Source: Streptomyces sp. SLBN-118
GTDB taxonomy: Bacteria; Actinomycetota; Actinomycetes; Streptomycetales; Streptomycetaceae
Assembly: GCF_006715635.1 (NCBI RefSeq)
Contig: NZ_VFNP01000002.1
Span: forward strand, 1,798,001 to 1,862,000
Length of the DNA stretch: 64,000 nt
Direction of reading: 5' to 3'
A program made the translations under genes and the position numbers. Of the stretch, positions 1-9,130 are shown one piece after another; within the stretch, counting starts at the first letter, position 1; each line of letters opens with the position of its first letter. The notes beneath the pieces were generated by a model. It had not been told where the DNA came from and searched no databases. It saw only the letters and a program-made list of their open reading frames with translations.

Positions 1-464
1 GGGCAGCCGGTGGAGGCGATGAGCCCCTCGGACCACTGGGCGATGGTCTCCTTGTCCATGCGGGGCCACTTCTGGAGCCAGCCCTCGGCATACGCGTCCG
101 AGGAGAGGCGGAACAGATTGTGCAGACCGGACCTGTTCGCCGCCCAGATCGTCTTGTGGGTGTAACCACCCGAACCGGAGACGTCATCCCGCTTCTGATG
201 GGGCTGACCCCACTGGATCTTCCGCTTGTTGCGCCGGGATTCGGGGGCGACATACGCCTCGATACCGATGATGGGCGTGACGCCCGCCTTGGTCGCCGAG
301 TGGAAGAAGTCGTACGCCCCGTGGAGGTTGCCATGGTCGGTCATGGCGATGTGCGTCATGCCCATCTCGTTGCAGGCCTCGAACATGTCCTTGAGCCGCG
401 CGGCACCGTCCAGCAGGGAGTACTGGGTGTGGACGTGAAGGTGCGTGAAAGGCGGCTTGGTCAC
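1..464 (-). CDS. dnaE: DNA polymerase III alpha subunit, N-terminal part
   Basis: This is the replicative DNA polymerase catalytic subunit; only its first 154 or so codons lie in the window. The protein opens MTKPPFTHLHVHTQYSLLDG, the start of the PHP domain with its metal-binding HxH. A second PHP motif, MTDHGN, follows near residue 40, and a segment ending IASTGC lies at the window edge. The GTG start at 464 has a GGAGG about 8 nt upstream. The gene diverges from the DUF2252 gene. Identification is firm; the polymerase core lies outside the window. Confidence 0.95.
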   Translation of the reverse strand, partial: MTKPPFTHLHVHTQYSLLDGAARLKDMFEACNEMGMTHIAMTDHGNLHGAYDFFHSATKAGVTPIIGIEAYVAPESRRNKRKIQWGQPHQKRDDVSGSGGYTHKTIWAANRSGLHNLFRLSSDAYAEGWLQKWPRMDKETIAQWSEGLIASTGC

Positions 465-634
465 GGTGGAATGCCTCCGGAGAAACGGTCGGTGACAGGC
501 TGCGGGCAGTCTGGGGGAACAGCGTGGAAGTCTACGTCCTGGCACTGACAGTCGGCGGGCACTCCCGAGTACGGTCATCCGTTGGAGGAGACGGAACCCC
601 GTCCCTTTTGTCATGCACCAGGAGGCACCAAGCG

Positions 635-1981
635 ATGTCGGTACCGCGATCCGCCGAGGTCACAGCTGAAGAGCGCGGCGAGCAGATTCTCGCCGTCTTC
701 GAGACCGCCTTCGGCCAGCTGCTGGCGGCCGACCCCGCTGCCTTCCGGGTGAAGTTCCGGAAGATGGCCGCGTCGGCGTTCGCGTTCTACCGGGGCACCG
801 CCTGCCTCTTCTACAACGACCTGGAGCGGGAGCAGCACGGCGGCCCGTTCCTCGACGACCGCACCGGCCGGGTGTGGATCCACGGCGATCTGCACGCCGA
901 GAACTTCGGCACGTACATGGACGCCAACGGACGGCTGATCTTCAACGTCAACGACTTCGACGAGGCGTACGTCGGCCCCTTCACGTGGGACCTCAAGCGG
1001 CTGGCCGCGTCGCTGGCGCTGATCGGCTACACCAAGGCGCTCAGCGACGAGCAGATCACCGAGCTGGTGCTGGTCTTCGCCGCCGCCTACCGCGAGCGCA
1101 TCCACGCCCTGGCCACCGGCGCCAAGAACGACGAGGTGCCCCCGTTCACGCTGGACACCGCCGAGGGCCCGCTCCTGGACGCCCTGCGCGACGCCCGCTC
1201 GCTGACCCGCTTCTCGCTGCTCGACTCGATGACCGAGATCCGTGACTTCGAGCGCCGGTTCGCGCCGGGCGGCGGCTCGATCGAGCTCGACGCGGCCACC
1301 CGCTACAAGGTGCTCGCGGCCTTCGACGGCTACCTGGAGACGCTGCCCGAGTCCAGCCTGACCCGGCCCGACTCGTACCGCGTCAAGGATGTCGTGGGCC
1401 GGCGCGGCATCGGCATCGGATCCGCGGGCCTGCCCTCCTACAACATCCTGCTGGAGGGCAACAGCGACGCCCTCGAGAACGACGTCGTGATCTATATGAA
1501 GCAGGCGCAGACTCCCGCGGTCTCCCGCCACATCACCGACGCGAGCGTGCGGGAGTACTTCCAGCACGAGGGCCACCGCACGGTGATCTCGCAGCGCGCG
1601 CTCCAGGACCACGCCGACCCGTGGCTGGGCTGGACCGAACTGGACGGCGCCGGTCAGCTCGTGGCCGAGGTGTCCCCGTACGCGGTGGACCTGGACTGGT
1701 CGGACATCGACGACCCCGAGGAGATCGCGGCGGTCGTCGGCGACCTCGGCCGGGCGACGGCGACGATGCACGGCGCGGCGGACTACGAGAGCGGCCACTC
1801 GCTGGTGCCGTTCTCGACGGAGCGGGCCATCGACGCGGCGATCGCGGCGGACGAGGAGGGCTTCCCCCAGCTGCTGGTCGAATTCGCGCACAGCTACGGC
1901 GCACGGGCGCGGGCGGACCACCAGATCTTCGTGGACCTCTTCCGCAACGGTCGCATTCCGGGACTGCAGGTCGTCCTTTAG
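635..1981 (+). CDS. DUF2252 family protein
   Basis: This 448-residue protein belongs to the uncharacterised DUF2252 family, which resembles aminoglycoside-phosphotransferase and kinase-like folds. The fold signature is visible in IHGDLHAENFG near residue 90 (compare the HGDxxxxN catalytic loop) followed by NVNDFDEA, the place of a metal-binding Asp. A kinase-like activity on a small molecule is a guess from the fold; no substrate is known. I chose the ATG at 635 because GGAGG lies 10 nt upstream. An open frame runs back to 524 but has no ribosome site there. It is a single gene divergent from dnaE. Confidence 0.85.
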   Translation: MSVPRSAEVTAEERGEQILAVFETAFGQLLAADPAAFRVKFRKMAASAFAFYRGTACLFYNDLEREQHGGPFLDDRTGRVWIHGDLHAENFGTYMDANGRLIFNVNDFDEAYVGPFTWDLKRLAASLALIGYTKALSDEQITELVLVFAAAYRERIHALATGAKNDEVPPFTLDTAEGPLLDALRDARSLTRFSLLDSMTEIRDFERRFAPGGGSIELDAATRYKVLAAFDGYLETLPESSLTRPDSYRVKDVVGRRGIGIGSAGLPSYNILLEGNSDALENDVVIYMKQAQTPAVSRHITDASVREYFQHEGHRTVISQRALQDHADPWLGWTELDGAGQLVAEVSPYAVDLDWSDIDDPEEIAAVVGDLGRATATMHGAADYESGHSLVPFSTERAIDAAIAADEEGFPQLLVEFAHSYGARARADHQIFVDLFRNGRIPGLQVVL

Positions 1982-2014
1982 GAGTCCCTCACAGGGACGC
2001 ATGGGACACTCCCG

Positions 2015-2704
2015 GTGATGGACGTATCAGGGATGCAGCTCAGGGCGCTGCGGGCGGCGATCTTCACGGCACTGGTCGTGACGCTGTCCGCGGCGTCCCA
2101 TGTGCTGCTCTCCCGGGTTCCGCTTCCGCTCACCACCGTCGCCGGACTTTCGGCGGGCGTCTTCGCTGTCGCGTACGCCCTCTCCGGCCGGGAGCGCGGC
2201 TACTGGCGGATCGCGAGTCTGCTCCTCCCGCTGGAACTGGCCGCGGACACCGTCTTCACCACCGGTCAGGACGTCTGTTACGGCCCCGGCGGGGGCCCGG
2301 TCGCCGGGTCGCTGCGCTCGGTGGGCTTCGATGTGCTCTGCGGAAGCAGTGTCGGCACAGCGCTGCCCGGTGTCGGCGGCCCCGACCACGGCGCTGCGGC
2401 GGCCATGCTGCACTCCGCCAACCCGGCCCTGCCCTGGCTGCTGCTCGCCGCGCATCTGTCGGTCGGACTGCTGGCAGCGGCCTGGCTGCGGCGCGGCGAG
2501 TCCGCGCTGGCCGGGCTCGTACGGGCGGTGGGCGGGTTCGCGTTCCGGCCGCTGCTGCTGGCGGGGGCGGTGGTGGTCACGGCAGACCGGTCCCTGCGCC
2601 GCGCCGTACGGCCGGCGCTCCGCCCCGGCACCTCCCGCACCCGCCTGCTGGTGCACTCCGTCGGACGACGGGGACCTCCGCGCTCGGCAGCAGTCTTCGC
2701 CTGA
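2015..2704 (+). CDS. Polytopic membrane protein, unknown function
   Basis: This 229-residue protein has about four or five hydrophobic segments (near residues 9-28, 35-57, 65-80, 138-158 and 166-187) and a basic Arg/Pro-rich C-terminus. I do not recognise a catalytic motif. A His-Ser-Ala-Asn-Pro stretch in the 130s precedes the fourth hydrophobic segment, a pattern I recall in actinobacterial membrane proteins near copper or thiol genes, which is weak evidence. It lies 33 nt after DUF2252 and 43 nt before the DsbA-like gene, so co-transcription is likely. The start is GTG 2015 or the adjoining ATG 2018. Confidence 0.6.
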   Translation: MMDVSGMQLRALRAAIFTALVVTLSAASHVLLSRVPLPLTTVAGLSAGVFAVAYALSGRERGYWRIASLLLPLELAADTVFTTGQDVCYGPGGGPVAGSLRSVGFDVLCGSSVGTALPGVGGPDHGAAAAMLHSANPALPWLLLAAHLSVGLLAAAWLRRGESALAGLVRAVGGFAFRPLLLAGAVVVTADRSLRRAVRPALRPGTSRTRLLVHSVGRRGPPRSAAVFA

Positions 2705-2747
2705 GCACGCAGTCCCCCCTTTTCCATGTCAAACGGAGTGAATCAGT

Positions 2748-3569
2748 ATGAGTGCACGTAACAGCCAGGCCAACAAGGCGGCAGCCCGCGAGCGGCTGCG
2801 CCAGGAGCGAGAGCGCCAGGCCAAGAAGGAAAAGACCCGCCGCCAGTTCGTCGTCATCGGCTCGACGATCCTGGTCCTCGCGATCGCCGGCGGTGTCGGT
2901 TACGCGATCATGCAGTCCAACAAGCCGACGCACTGGGAGTCGGTGACGGACGCGAAGAACATCACCGCGCCGAAGAACACCTCGGGCGAGAACGGCACGA
3001 CCGTCGTCCTCGGCAAGGCGTCCGCGAAGAAGACGCTGGAGCTGTACGAGGACTCGCGCTGCCCGGTCTGCGCGAGCTTCGAGCAGGCCGTCGGCCCGAC
3101 GGTGAAGAAGGACATCGACGCCGGAAAGTACAAGATCAAGTACATCGGCGCGACCTTCATCGACGGCAATAAGTCGATCAACGGCGAGGGCTCGAAGAAC
3201 GCGCTGAGCGCCCTGGGGGCGGCGCTGAATGTGAGCCCGGAGGCGTTTGCCGAGTACAAGACGGCGCTGTACTCGAAGGCGTTCCACCCGGAGGAGACGG
3301 ACGACAAGTTCTCGAAGGACTCCTACCTGCTCAAGATCGCCGAGACTGTGCCCGCGCTGAAGGGAAACAGCGAGTTCAAGAAGAACGTGGAGGACGGGAC
3401 GTTCGACGCGTGGGCGATGAAGATGTCGGACACGTTCAACAAGAGCGGGGTCGGGGGCACGCCGACGCTGAAGATGAACGGCAAGAAGGTCACGGCGGAG
3501 GGATCGGACAGCCCGCCGATGACGGTGGAGCAGTACAACGCGGCGATCGCGAAGGCGCTTCAGGGCTGA
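2748..3569 (+). CDS. Membrane-anchored DsbA-like thioredoxin-fold protein
   Basis: This 273-residue protein starts with a very basic cytoplasmic segment rich in Arg, Lys and Ala. One membrane helix follows at about residues 30-52, then an extracytoplasmic thioredoxin domain of the DsbA type (thioredoxin_4). The redox motif is CPVC in DSRCPVCASFEQ, and the cis-proline loop is VGGTPTL near residue 235. It probably forms or shuffles disulfides in secreted proteins on the outer face of the membrane. The GGAG at 2735 supports the ATG at 2748. It appears to end a short transcription unit with the preceding membrane protein. Confidence 0.85.
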   Translation: MSARNSQANKAAARERLRQERERQAKKEKTRRQFVVIGSTILVLAIAGGVGYAIMQSNKPTHWESVTDAKNITAPKNTSGENGTTVVLGKASAKKTLELYEDSRCPVCASFEQAVGPTVKKDIDAGKYKIKYIGATFIDGNKSINGEGSKNALSALGAALNVSPEAFAEYKTALYSKAFHPEETDDKFSKDSYLLKIAETVPALKGNSEFKKNVEDGTFDAWAMKMSDTFNKSGVGGTPTLKMNGKKVTAEGSDSPPMTVEQYNAAIAKALQG

Positions 3570-3694
3570 GCGGGGCTCGGTTGGGGGCCGGCGGCCGGTT
3601 GGCGCCGGCCCCGAACCCGTTCCGGAGCGGGTGTTCGCGGCGCCTGGCCGCGTAACTGGGGCGTGTTTCAGGGGTCTCGCCTGCCCCGCGCCGT

Positions 3695-3744
3695 CTGGCA
3701 CGCACTCCCGCGTAGCCCTTCGGGCACGGCAGGAGCCCCCCTGC
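3695..3744 (+). repeat. 50-nt interspersed repeat, copy A
   Basis: This stretch matches 40079-40128 at 45 of 50 positions in the same orientation. Both copies start CTGGCACGCACTCCC and share the core CGTAGCCCTTCG. Both lie in intergenic DNA with no coding potential. The function is unknown; it resembles dispersed intergenic elements of Streptomyces genomes. Confidence 0.7.
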
Positions 3745-3966
3745 GGTGTCGTCGCCAGTTGCCCGAGTACGCCCTGTACCGGGGGGATCCTCCGCCTTGC
3801 GATTGCCCGCAGCAGACGCCGGACCCACCCCGCGGGCATACGGCGCCACTTCCAAAACACGCCCTCGCGCCCGTGAATGAGCGCTCACGCTGCGAAGCCC
3901 GCGCCGGTCACGCACCGCCCGTCCCCCCAGACCTCGTCCGGGGGAGACCGCCTCGGGCCTGAAGTT

Positions 3967-3987
3967 CAGCCCGTCCGAGGTTTGAGG
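3967..3987 (+). repeat. 21-nt interspersed repeat, copy in phoD upstream region
   Basis: A 21-nt sequence starting CAGCCCGTCC and ending TTTGAGG. It matches the reverse complement of 57454-57474 at 19 of 21 positions and also resembles 57524-57544. It belongs to the family that forms the nested hairpin downstream of thiG. Confidence 0.6.
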
Positions 3988-4329
3988 ACATGCGGCCGAA
4001 GGTCGCGTCCAGGGGTCTGGGGGCCCGATGCGGCGGAGCCGCAAAATGTCCTGGCGGGATGGGGTACCTCCTACGGCCGCAAGGCTGTAAGGCGAGAGCG
4101 GGCAGAGGGGCAACGCCCGCCGCAGGCGCACCGCACCGCCCCGCACCCCGTCCCCCTGCGCCGCGTAGCCCGCACCTCCCAGGAGTACAGGGGACCCCGG
4201 TTCAGGAATGGGACGAGGCGAGGGAAACACCCCCTTCGCCCCACTACGGCCAACACCCCCGTTACCCCTCCCCAACCACCAGGCGAACATTCCCCAATCC
4301 CCCTCGCATCCGCTCTTCCATTCGAGCTA

Positions 4330-4349
4330 CCGATCAGTAGTCTGATCGG
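4330..4349 (+). promoter_or_regulatory. Inverted repeat and likely -10 of a leaderless phoD transcript
   Basis: A perfect 8-bp inverted repeat, CCGATCAG / CTGATCGG with loop TAGT, ends 2 nt before the phoD GTG, exactly where a ribosome site should be. No Shine-Dalgarno sequence is present. TAGTCT at 4338-4343 fits the TAnnnT -10 pattern and would start transcription about at the GTG. I infer a leaderless mRNA, possibly with operator binding over the -10. Confidence 0.4.
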
Positions 4350-4351
4350 CC

Positions 4352-6004
4352 GTGACCAGTAGACTCTCCTCAACTCCCAGTCGCCGCACGGTCGTCAAGG
4401 CCGCTGCCGCCACCGCTGTCGTCGCCGCGCCCGCCCTCGCGGTCGCCGCCTCCGCCGCTTCGGCCTCCGCCGCCGAAGGCCCGGCGTTCCTGCACGGCAT
4501 CGCTTCCGGGGACCCGCTGCCCGACGGCGTGCTGCTGTGGACGCGCATCACTCCCACTCCGGACGCCGTGCCCGGTTCCGGCAAGGGCCCGGACACCGCG
4601 GTGAGTTGGGAGGTCGCGGAGGACAATGCCTTCACGAAGGTCGTCGCCCGTGGCGCCACGACCTCGAAGGCCGCCTCGGACCACACCGTCAAGGTGGATG
4701 TAAGGGGCCTGCGCCAGGCCACCGCCTATTACTTCCGCTTCACGGCCGACGGCAGCGTCTCCCCCGTCGGACGCACCCGCACCGCCCCCGCCACCGATGC
4801 CTCGACCCCGGGCGTCCGCTTCGGTGTGGTCTCCTGCGCCAACTGGGAGTCCGGCTACTTCTCGGCGTACCGCCATCTCGCCGCCCGCAGCGACCTCGAC
4901 GCGATCCTCCATCTCGGCGACTACATCTACGAGTACGCCACCGGCGGCTACCCCGAGCCGAAGTACGTCGTACGCCAGCACTCGCCGAAGAACGAGATCA
5001 TCACGCTCGCGGACTACCGCACCCGGCACGCCACGTACAAGACGGACGCCGACCTGCAGGCGCTGCACGCCGCGCACCCGGTCATCGCGATCTGGGACGA
5101 CCACGAGTTCGCCAACGACGCCTGGTCGGGCGGCGCGGAGAACCACACGCCGGGCACCGAGGGCGACTGGGCCGCACGCGCCGCGGCCGCGCGCCAGGCG
5201 TACTTCGAGTGGATGCCCGTACGCGCGTCGACCGAGGGCACGGTCTACCGCCGACTGCGCTTCGGCAAGCTCGCCGATCTGCATCTGCTGGACCTGCGCT
5301 CCTTCCGCTCGCAGCAGTCGAAGGTCGGCAACGGCGGCGTGGACGACCCGGATCGCTCGATCACCGGCCGCGCCCAGCTGGACTGGCTGAAGTCCGGTCT
5401 GGCCGCTTCGGACGCGTCCTGGAAGCTGGTGGGCACCTCGGTGATGATCTCGCCGGTGGCCTTCGGCTCCGTACCGGCCTATCTCCTGGAGCCGATCGCG
5501 GAGTTGCTGGGCCTGCCCAAGGAGGGCCTCGCCGTCAACGTCGACCAGTGGGACGGCTACACGGACGACCGCAAGGAGCTGCTCGGGCACCTGACCCGGC
5601 GCGGCATCAAGAACACGGTCTTCCTCACCGGCGACATCCACATGGCGTGGGCGAACGACGTGCCGGTCAAGGCGGCGACGTATCCGCTGTCGGAGTCGGC
5701 CGCGACCGAGTTCGTGGTGACGTCGGTGACCTCCGACAACCTGGACGACATCCTCCATGTCGCGCCCGGCACCATCTCGCTGGTCGCCTCCGCGGCGGTC
5801 AAGGCGGCCAACCGCCATGTGAAGTGGATCGACATGGACAACCACGGCTACGGCGTCCTGGATGTCACCGCCGAGCGCTCGCAGATGGACTACTACGTCA
5901 TCTCCGACAAGACGCAGCAGGGCGCGACCACCAAGTGGGCCCGCTCCTACCGGACCCTGTCCGGTACCCAGCACGTCGAGCGGGTCGACCGGCCGGTGCG
6001 CTGA
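4352..6004 (+). CDS. phoD: PhoD-type alkaline phosphatase, Tat-secreted
   Basis: This 550-residue enzyme of the PhoD/metallophosphatase family releases phosphate from phosphodi- and monoesters outside the cell. The N-terminus has a twin-arginine signal (SRRTVVK, Arg 11-12, then an Ala-rich helix). A fibronectin-like N-terminal domain follows, with [20 protein letters not shown]. Metal-site motifs come next: [40 protein letters not shown] and [10 protein letters not shown]. The length is normal for PhoD. The GTG start lacks a ribosome site (see the upstream repeat). PhoD genes are usually under PhoP control in Streptomyces, but only a weak single PHO-like unit is visible at 4278-4288. Confidence 0.93.
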   Translation: MTSRLSSTPSRRTVVKAAAATAVVAAPALAVAASAASASAAEGPAFLHGIASGDPLPDGVLLWTRITPTPDAVPGSGKGPDTAVSWEVAEDNAFTKVVARGATTSKAASDHTVKVDVRGLRQATAYYFRFTADGSVSPVGRTRTAPATDASTPGVRFGVVSCANWESGYFSAYRHLAARSDLDAILHLGDYIYEYATGGYPEPKYVVRQHSPKNEIITLADYRTRHATYKTDADLQALHAAHPVIAIWDDHEFANDAWSGGAENHTPGTEGDWAARAAAARQAYFEWMPVRASTEGTVYRRLRFGKLADLHLLDLRSFRSQQSKVGNGGVDDPDRSITGRAQLDWLKSGLAASDASWKLVGTSVMISPVAFGSVPAYLLEPIAELLGLPKEGLAVNVDQWDGYTDDRKELLGHLTRRGIKNTVFLTGDIHMAWANDVPVKAATYPLSESAATEFVVTSVTSDNLDDILHVAPGTISLVASAAVKAANRHVKWIDMDNHGYGVLDVTAERSQMDYYVISDKTQQGATTKWARSYRTLSGTQHVERVDRPVR

Positions 6005-6054
6005 CCATCGATTTCAAGCCACTTGGCGCCCCGTTACACACAGATCACGCCATC

Positions 6055-6103
6055 AGGCGGGTGGTGTTAATTCGCCATCCGAATCCGGACACACCACCCG
6101 CCT
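6055..6103 (+). terminator. Hairpin downstream of phoD
   Basis: Arms of 13 bp (6055-6067 and 6091-6103, AGGCGGGTGGTGT) are perfectly complementary around a 23-nt loop, 50 nt after the phoD stop. There is no long T-run, as is common in Streptomyces. It is a probable terminator. The rest of 6005-6289 has no gene and must carry the promoter of the metalloprotease gene. Confidence 0.55.
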
Positions 6104-6289
6104 TGGTAACCGCGTGTGTTACCAGCCCATCTCAAAGTCTGGGCCTGGCTGAAAGATTTCGCCCCGATGCCCCAATTGATCTACGGATTGATTGGGCTTG
6201 ATCGATTCTCATTGACGTCTGGCATGCGCACGTAATCTCCCGGCAGTGGCGAGGAAGTCACCTCGCCCCACCCCCCGCTAGGAGTCGAC

Positions 6290-7273
6290 GTGCTCACGCT
6301 TGCCCGAATATCTCCCCGTTTGCGCAACCGTTTCATCAGTACCGCGGTCATGGCCGGAACTCTCGTACTGTCCCCGCTCTCCGCACCCGCAGGGGTCGCC
6401 GCCGCCAAGGCCCCCGCGCAGAACTGCGCCGACACCGCGAGCGTTTCCGCCAACGCCCGTGAGGCCAGGCCCGGAAGCCAGCACGCAAACGAGCCCAACG
6501 AAGTGACCGCCACCCAGGCCAAGGCCATGGACGCGGACATGCGCAAGAGACTCGACAAGGCCCGCGCCACCGGCGATGCGTTCACGGCGGCCGCGGCGAC
6601 CAACATCCCCGTCTACTTCCACGTCGTGCACAGCGGAACGACCGGCAAGCTCACCGCGACCGACGTCAGCAACCAGATGGCGGTCCTCAACGCCGCGTAC
6701 GCAGGCCAGGGCACCGGGAACACCGACTCCTCGTTCCAGTTCTCGCTGGCCGCCACGGACTACACGGACAACGCCTCCTGGTACAACCTGACCTCGGGCT
6801 CGACCAACGAGAAGGCGATGAAGACCGCGCTGCGCAGGGGCGGCGCGGGCGCCCTCAACATCTACACCGCCAACCTCGGCGGCGGCCTGCTCGGCTGGGC
6901 GACCTTCCCGAGCTCGTACAACTCAAGCCCGAGCATGGACGGTGTCGTCATCCTCGACACCTCGCTGCCAGGCGGCTCCGCCGCCAACTACGACGAGGGG
7001 GACACCGCGACCCACGAGGTCGGCCACTGGATGGGGCTCTACCACACCTTCCAGGGCGGCTGTAACGGCAACGGCGACTACGTCTCCGACACCCCGGCCG
7101 AGAAGAGCGCCGCGTACCAGTGCCCGACCGGCCGCGACTCCTGCGTCAACAAGACGGGCGTCGACCCGATCCACAATTTCATGGACTACACGTACGACTC
7201 CTGCATGTACCAGTTCACCGCCGGCCAGGTGCAGCGGATGAAGGACAGCTGGACCGCCTACCGGGCGGGCTGA
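6290..7273 (+). CDS. Secreted zinc metalloprotease, M43 (pappalysin-like) family
   Basis: This 327-residue protein has a Sec-type signal peptide (basic start, hydrophobic residues about 18-38). A short pro-region and a metzincin catalytic domain follow. The zinc site is [11 protein letters not shown] at residues 242-252, and the Met-turn region reads [10 protein letters not shown] near residue 305, both typical of M43B peptidases. Paired cysteines (GGC, YQC, DSC, DSC) suggest extracellular disulfides. It probably degrades external protein for nutrients; the substrate is unknown. GGAG lies 6 nt before the GTG at 6290. It is a single gene. Confidence 0.88.
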   Translation: MLTLARISPRLRNRFISTAVMAGTLVLSPLSAPAGVAAAKAPAQNCADTASVSANAREARPGSQHANEPNEVTATQAKAMDADMRKRLDKARATGDAFTAAAATNIPVYFHVVHSGTTGKLTATDVSNQMAVLNAAYAGQGTGNTDSSFQFSLAATDYTDNASWYNLTSGSTNEKAMKTALRRGGAGALNIYTANLGGGLLGWATFPSSYNSSPSMDGVVILDTSLPGGSAANYDEGDTATHEVGHWMGLYHTFQGGCNGNGDYVSDTPAEKSAAYQCPTGRDSCVNKTGVDPIHNFMDYTYDSCMYQFTAGQVQRMKDSWTAYRAG

Positions 7274-7279
7274 CGCCGG

Positions 7280-7308
7280 GCTGCCCGCCGCACCCCGCGG
7301 CGGGCAGC
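7280..7308. terminator. Bidirectional hairpin between convergent genes
   Basis: A perfect 12-bp stem (GCTGCCCGCCGC, 7280-7291, with 7297-7308) and a 5-nt loop fill the 42-bp gap between the convergent metalloprotease and hydrolase genes, so it can end both transcripts. Confidence 0.75.
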
Positions 7309-7315
7309 ACCCTCC

Positions 7316-7894
7316 CTAGTCCTGTTGCAGTGACTCCAGGAAGCCCAGCGCCACCCGCCAGGTCTGCTCCGCCGACGCCTCGTCGTAGTCGGGCAGTTCA
7401 GGGTCCGTGTACAGATGCCCGGCGCCCGGGTAGCGGTAGATCTCCACATCCGCGCCCGCCCGCTGCATCTGCAGATACCAGGCGCTCAGCCAGTCGTGAG
7501 GCTCGAACGGGTCGGGGTCCGCGACATGCAGCTGTACGGGCAGTTCGTCCACGCTCGCGCCCTCGGCGATGTCGGACGTGCCGTGCAGAAGCAGCAGCCC
7601 GCGCGCCTTCTCATCGCCCATCGCGAGGTTCTGCGCAATCGATCCACCGAGCGAGAAGCCCGCGTACACCAGCCCCTCGTCCGAGTACGGCGCGGCGGCC
7701 GCGATCGCCCGGCGCAGCAACTCGTCCGTGCCGATTTTGTCCTTGAGTTCCCTGCCCTCCTCCACGGAATCGACGGTTTGGCCGTCGTAGAGGTCGGGCA
7801 CGTGAACCTGGTGCCCGGCTTCGCGCAACCTGTCGGCCGCGGCGAGAACGGCCGGGCGCAGACCGTAGACCGAATGGAAGAGCATGATGTTCAT
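7316..7894 (-). CDS. Dienelactone hydrolase family alpha/beta hydrolase
   Basis: A 192-residue alpha/beta hydrolase of the dienelactone hydrolase family, opening MNIMLFHSVYGLRPAV. The nucleophile elbow is GFSLGG with Ser81; classical dienelactone hydrolases use Cys here. The acid is probably one of the Asp residues in ADPDPFEP (about 126-128), and the base is His160 in GAGHLYTD. It is a cytoplasmic esterase or hydrolase of unknown substrate. I chose the ATG at 7894 because the family N-terminus begins there and AGGA lies upstream. It is divergent from mscS with a 46-bp gap. Confidence 0.85.
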   Translation of the reverse strand: MNIMLFHSVYGLRPAVLAAADRLREAGHQVHVPDLYDGQTVDSVEEGRELKDKIGTDELLRRAIAAAAPYSDEGLVYAGFSLGGSIAQNLAMGDEKARGLLLLHGTSDIAEGASVDELPVQLHVADPDPFEPHDWLSAWYLQMQRAGADVEIYRYPGAGHLYTDPELPDYDEASAEQTWRVALGFLESLQQD

Positions 7895-7940
7895 TCGGAC
7901 ATCCTGCCAGTTCACATCAATGCCGGAGTCATTCGGAGTC

Positions 7941-9065
7941 ATGGAGAACGCACTGCGCCCGTTGACCGTCCTTGGCGGCTCGGTCATGCTCACGCTGCTG
8001 CTCGGCTGGGGGCTCGACCTGCTGCTGCGCCGGGTGGACGGCCGGCACCCGGAGACCCCGCTGTGGGGTCTGCTGCGCCGCTGCGGGCCGCCGTTCCAGG
8101 TCGTGATGCTCACCGCGCTGCTGCGGGGGAGCTTCCAGGAGACCGGATGGCAGCCCATCGAGGTCCACGAAGCGGGCATCGGTCATATGCTGTCGCTGGT
8201 GCTCATCGGCGCCGGGGCCTGGCTGGTGACGCGGATCGTCTCCGCCGTCGTCGAGTCCACGTACGCCCGTTACGCCTCCTCCACCCGCGATCCCGCCCGC
8301 GTGCGGCGCGTGCGTACGCAAGTCACGCTGATCATGCGGATCGTCATCGCAGTCGTCACCGTGGTGGCCATCGCCGCGATGCTGCTGACCTTTCCCGGCA
8401 TGGAGAAGCTCGGCGCCTCGATGCTGGCTTCCGCGGGCATCATCGGCATCGTCGCCGGTGTCGCCGCACAGTCCACGCTCGGCAATCTCTTCGCCGGCTT
8501 TCAGATCGCGTTCGGCGACATGGTGCGGATCGGCGACACCGTGGTGGTGGACGGGGAGTGGGGTGTGATCGAGGAGGTCACGCTCACGTTCCTCGCCGTA
8601 CGCACCTGGGACGAGCGGCGGATAACGATGCCGGTGTCGTACTTCACCGGCAAACCGTTCGAGAACTGGTCGCGCGGCGGGGCCCAGATCACCGGGACGG
8701 TCTTCTTTCATCTCGACCACTCGGCGCCCGTGGGTCTGATGCGCGAGAAGATGCAGGACATCCTCGGCGAGTGCGAGGCATGGGACGGCCGGGACTGGAG
8801 CCTCGCGGTCACCGACACCACACCGACCACGATCCAGGTGCGCGCGGTGGTCACGGCGAAGGACGCGGACGACCTCTGGACGGCGCGGTGCACGGTACGG
8901 GAGCAGATGATCGCCTGGCTGTCGGAGAAGCATCCCTACGCACTCCCGCGCGTCGCGACCTCGCCCGCCCCGCGGGACAACTCGTCCCCTTCGTCCCCCC
9001 CGCCCGACGAGCCGCACGAGCCGGACGAGGACGGCACCAACCGGCCGCGCACGGGCCGCGGTTGA
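7941..9065 (+). CDS. MscS-family mechanosensitive ion channel
   Basis: This 374-residue membrane protein has four hydrophobic helices in the first 180 residues. The MscS pore helix and beta domain follow, seen in AGIIGIVAGVAAQSTLGNLF and then GFQIAFGDMVRIGDTVVVDG. The C-terminus is a Pro/Ser-rich acidic tail. It should open under membrane tension and protect against osmotic downshock. The start is uncertain: ATG 7941 with GGAG just before it, or ATG 7920. It converges on the GNAT gene with a strong hairpin between. Confidence 0.88.
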   Translation: MENALRPLTVLGGSVMLTLLLGWGLDLLLRRVDGRHPETPLWGLLRRCGPPFQVVMLTALLRGSFQETGWQPIEVHEAGIGHMLSLVLIGAGAWLVTRIVSAVVESTYARYASSTRDPARVRRVRTQVTLIMRIVIAVVTVVAIAAMLLTFPGMEKLGASMLASAGIIGIVAGVAAQSTLGNLFAGFQIAFGDMVRIGDTVVVDGEWGVIEEVTLTFLAVRTWDERRITMPVSYFTGKPFENWSRGGAQITGTVFFHLDHSAPVGLMREKMQDILGECEAWDGRDWSLAVTDTTPTTIQVRAVVTAKDADDLWTARCTVREQMIAWLSEKHPYALPRVATSPAPRDNSSPSSPPPDEPHEPDEDGTNRPRTGRG

Positions 9066-9079
9066 CAACAAGGCGCTGT

Positions 9080-9114
9080 GCGCGAAGTCCCGCGCGGCGC
9101 GCGGGACTTCGCGC
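9080..9114. terminator. Bidirectional terminator hairpin
   Basis: A perfect 16-bp stem, GCGCGAAGTCCCGCGC (9080-9095) with 9099-9114 and a 3-nt loop, lies between convergent mscS and the GNAT gene. Confidence 0.8.
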
Positions 9115-9130
9115 CCTGGGGCGGTAGAGG

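Larger units (their letters stand above)
3570..4351. other. 782-bp non-coding region with interspersed repeats
   Basis: Open frames here are GC-rich shadows without ribosome sites or recognisable proteins. The region holds two copies of Streptomyces-type interspersed repeats (3695-3744 and 3967-3987), an isolated 10-bp palindrome TGAGCGCTCA at 3878-3887, and the phoD promoter area at its right end. I see no tRNA or small protein gene. Confidence 0.6.

Noticed and set aside
611..2002. Long minus-strand open frame antisense to the DUF2252 gene
   Set aside because: It is Arg/Val/Ala-rich with no family motif, lies fully opposite a gene with a clear ribosome site and motifs, and is the usual GC-rich shadow.
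3490..4290. Minus-strand frame in the gap before phoD
   Set aside because: It crosses two interspersed repeats and the end of the thioredoxin gene, with no domain, start signal or codon pattern.
4370..5974. 534-codon minus-strand frame opposite phoD
   Set aside because: Low-complexity translation, no ribosome site, and phoD on the plus strand has complete motifs and a Tat signal.
7415..9127. 570-codon plus-strand frame across the hydrolase and mscS genes
   Set aside because: It spans two divergent genes in a wrong frame and is Arg/His-rich without motifs.
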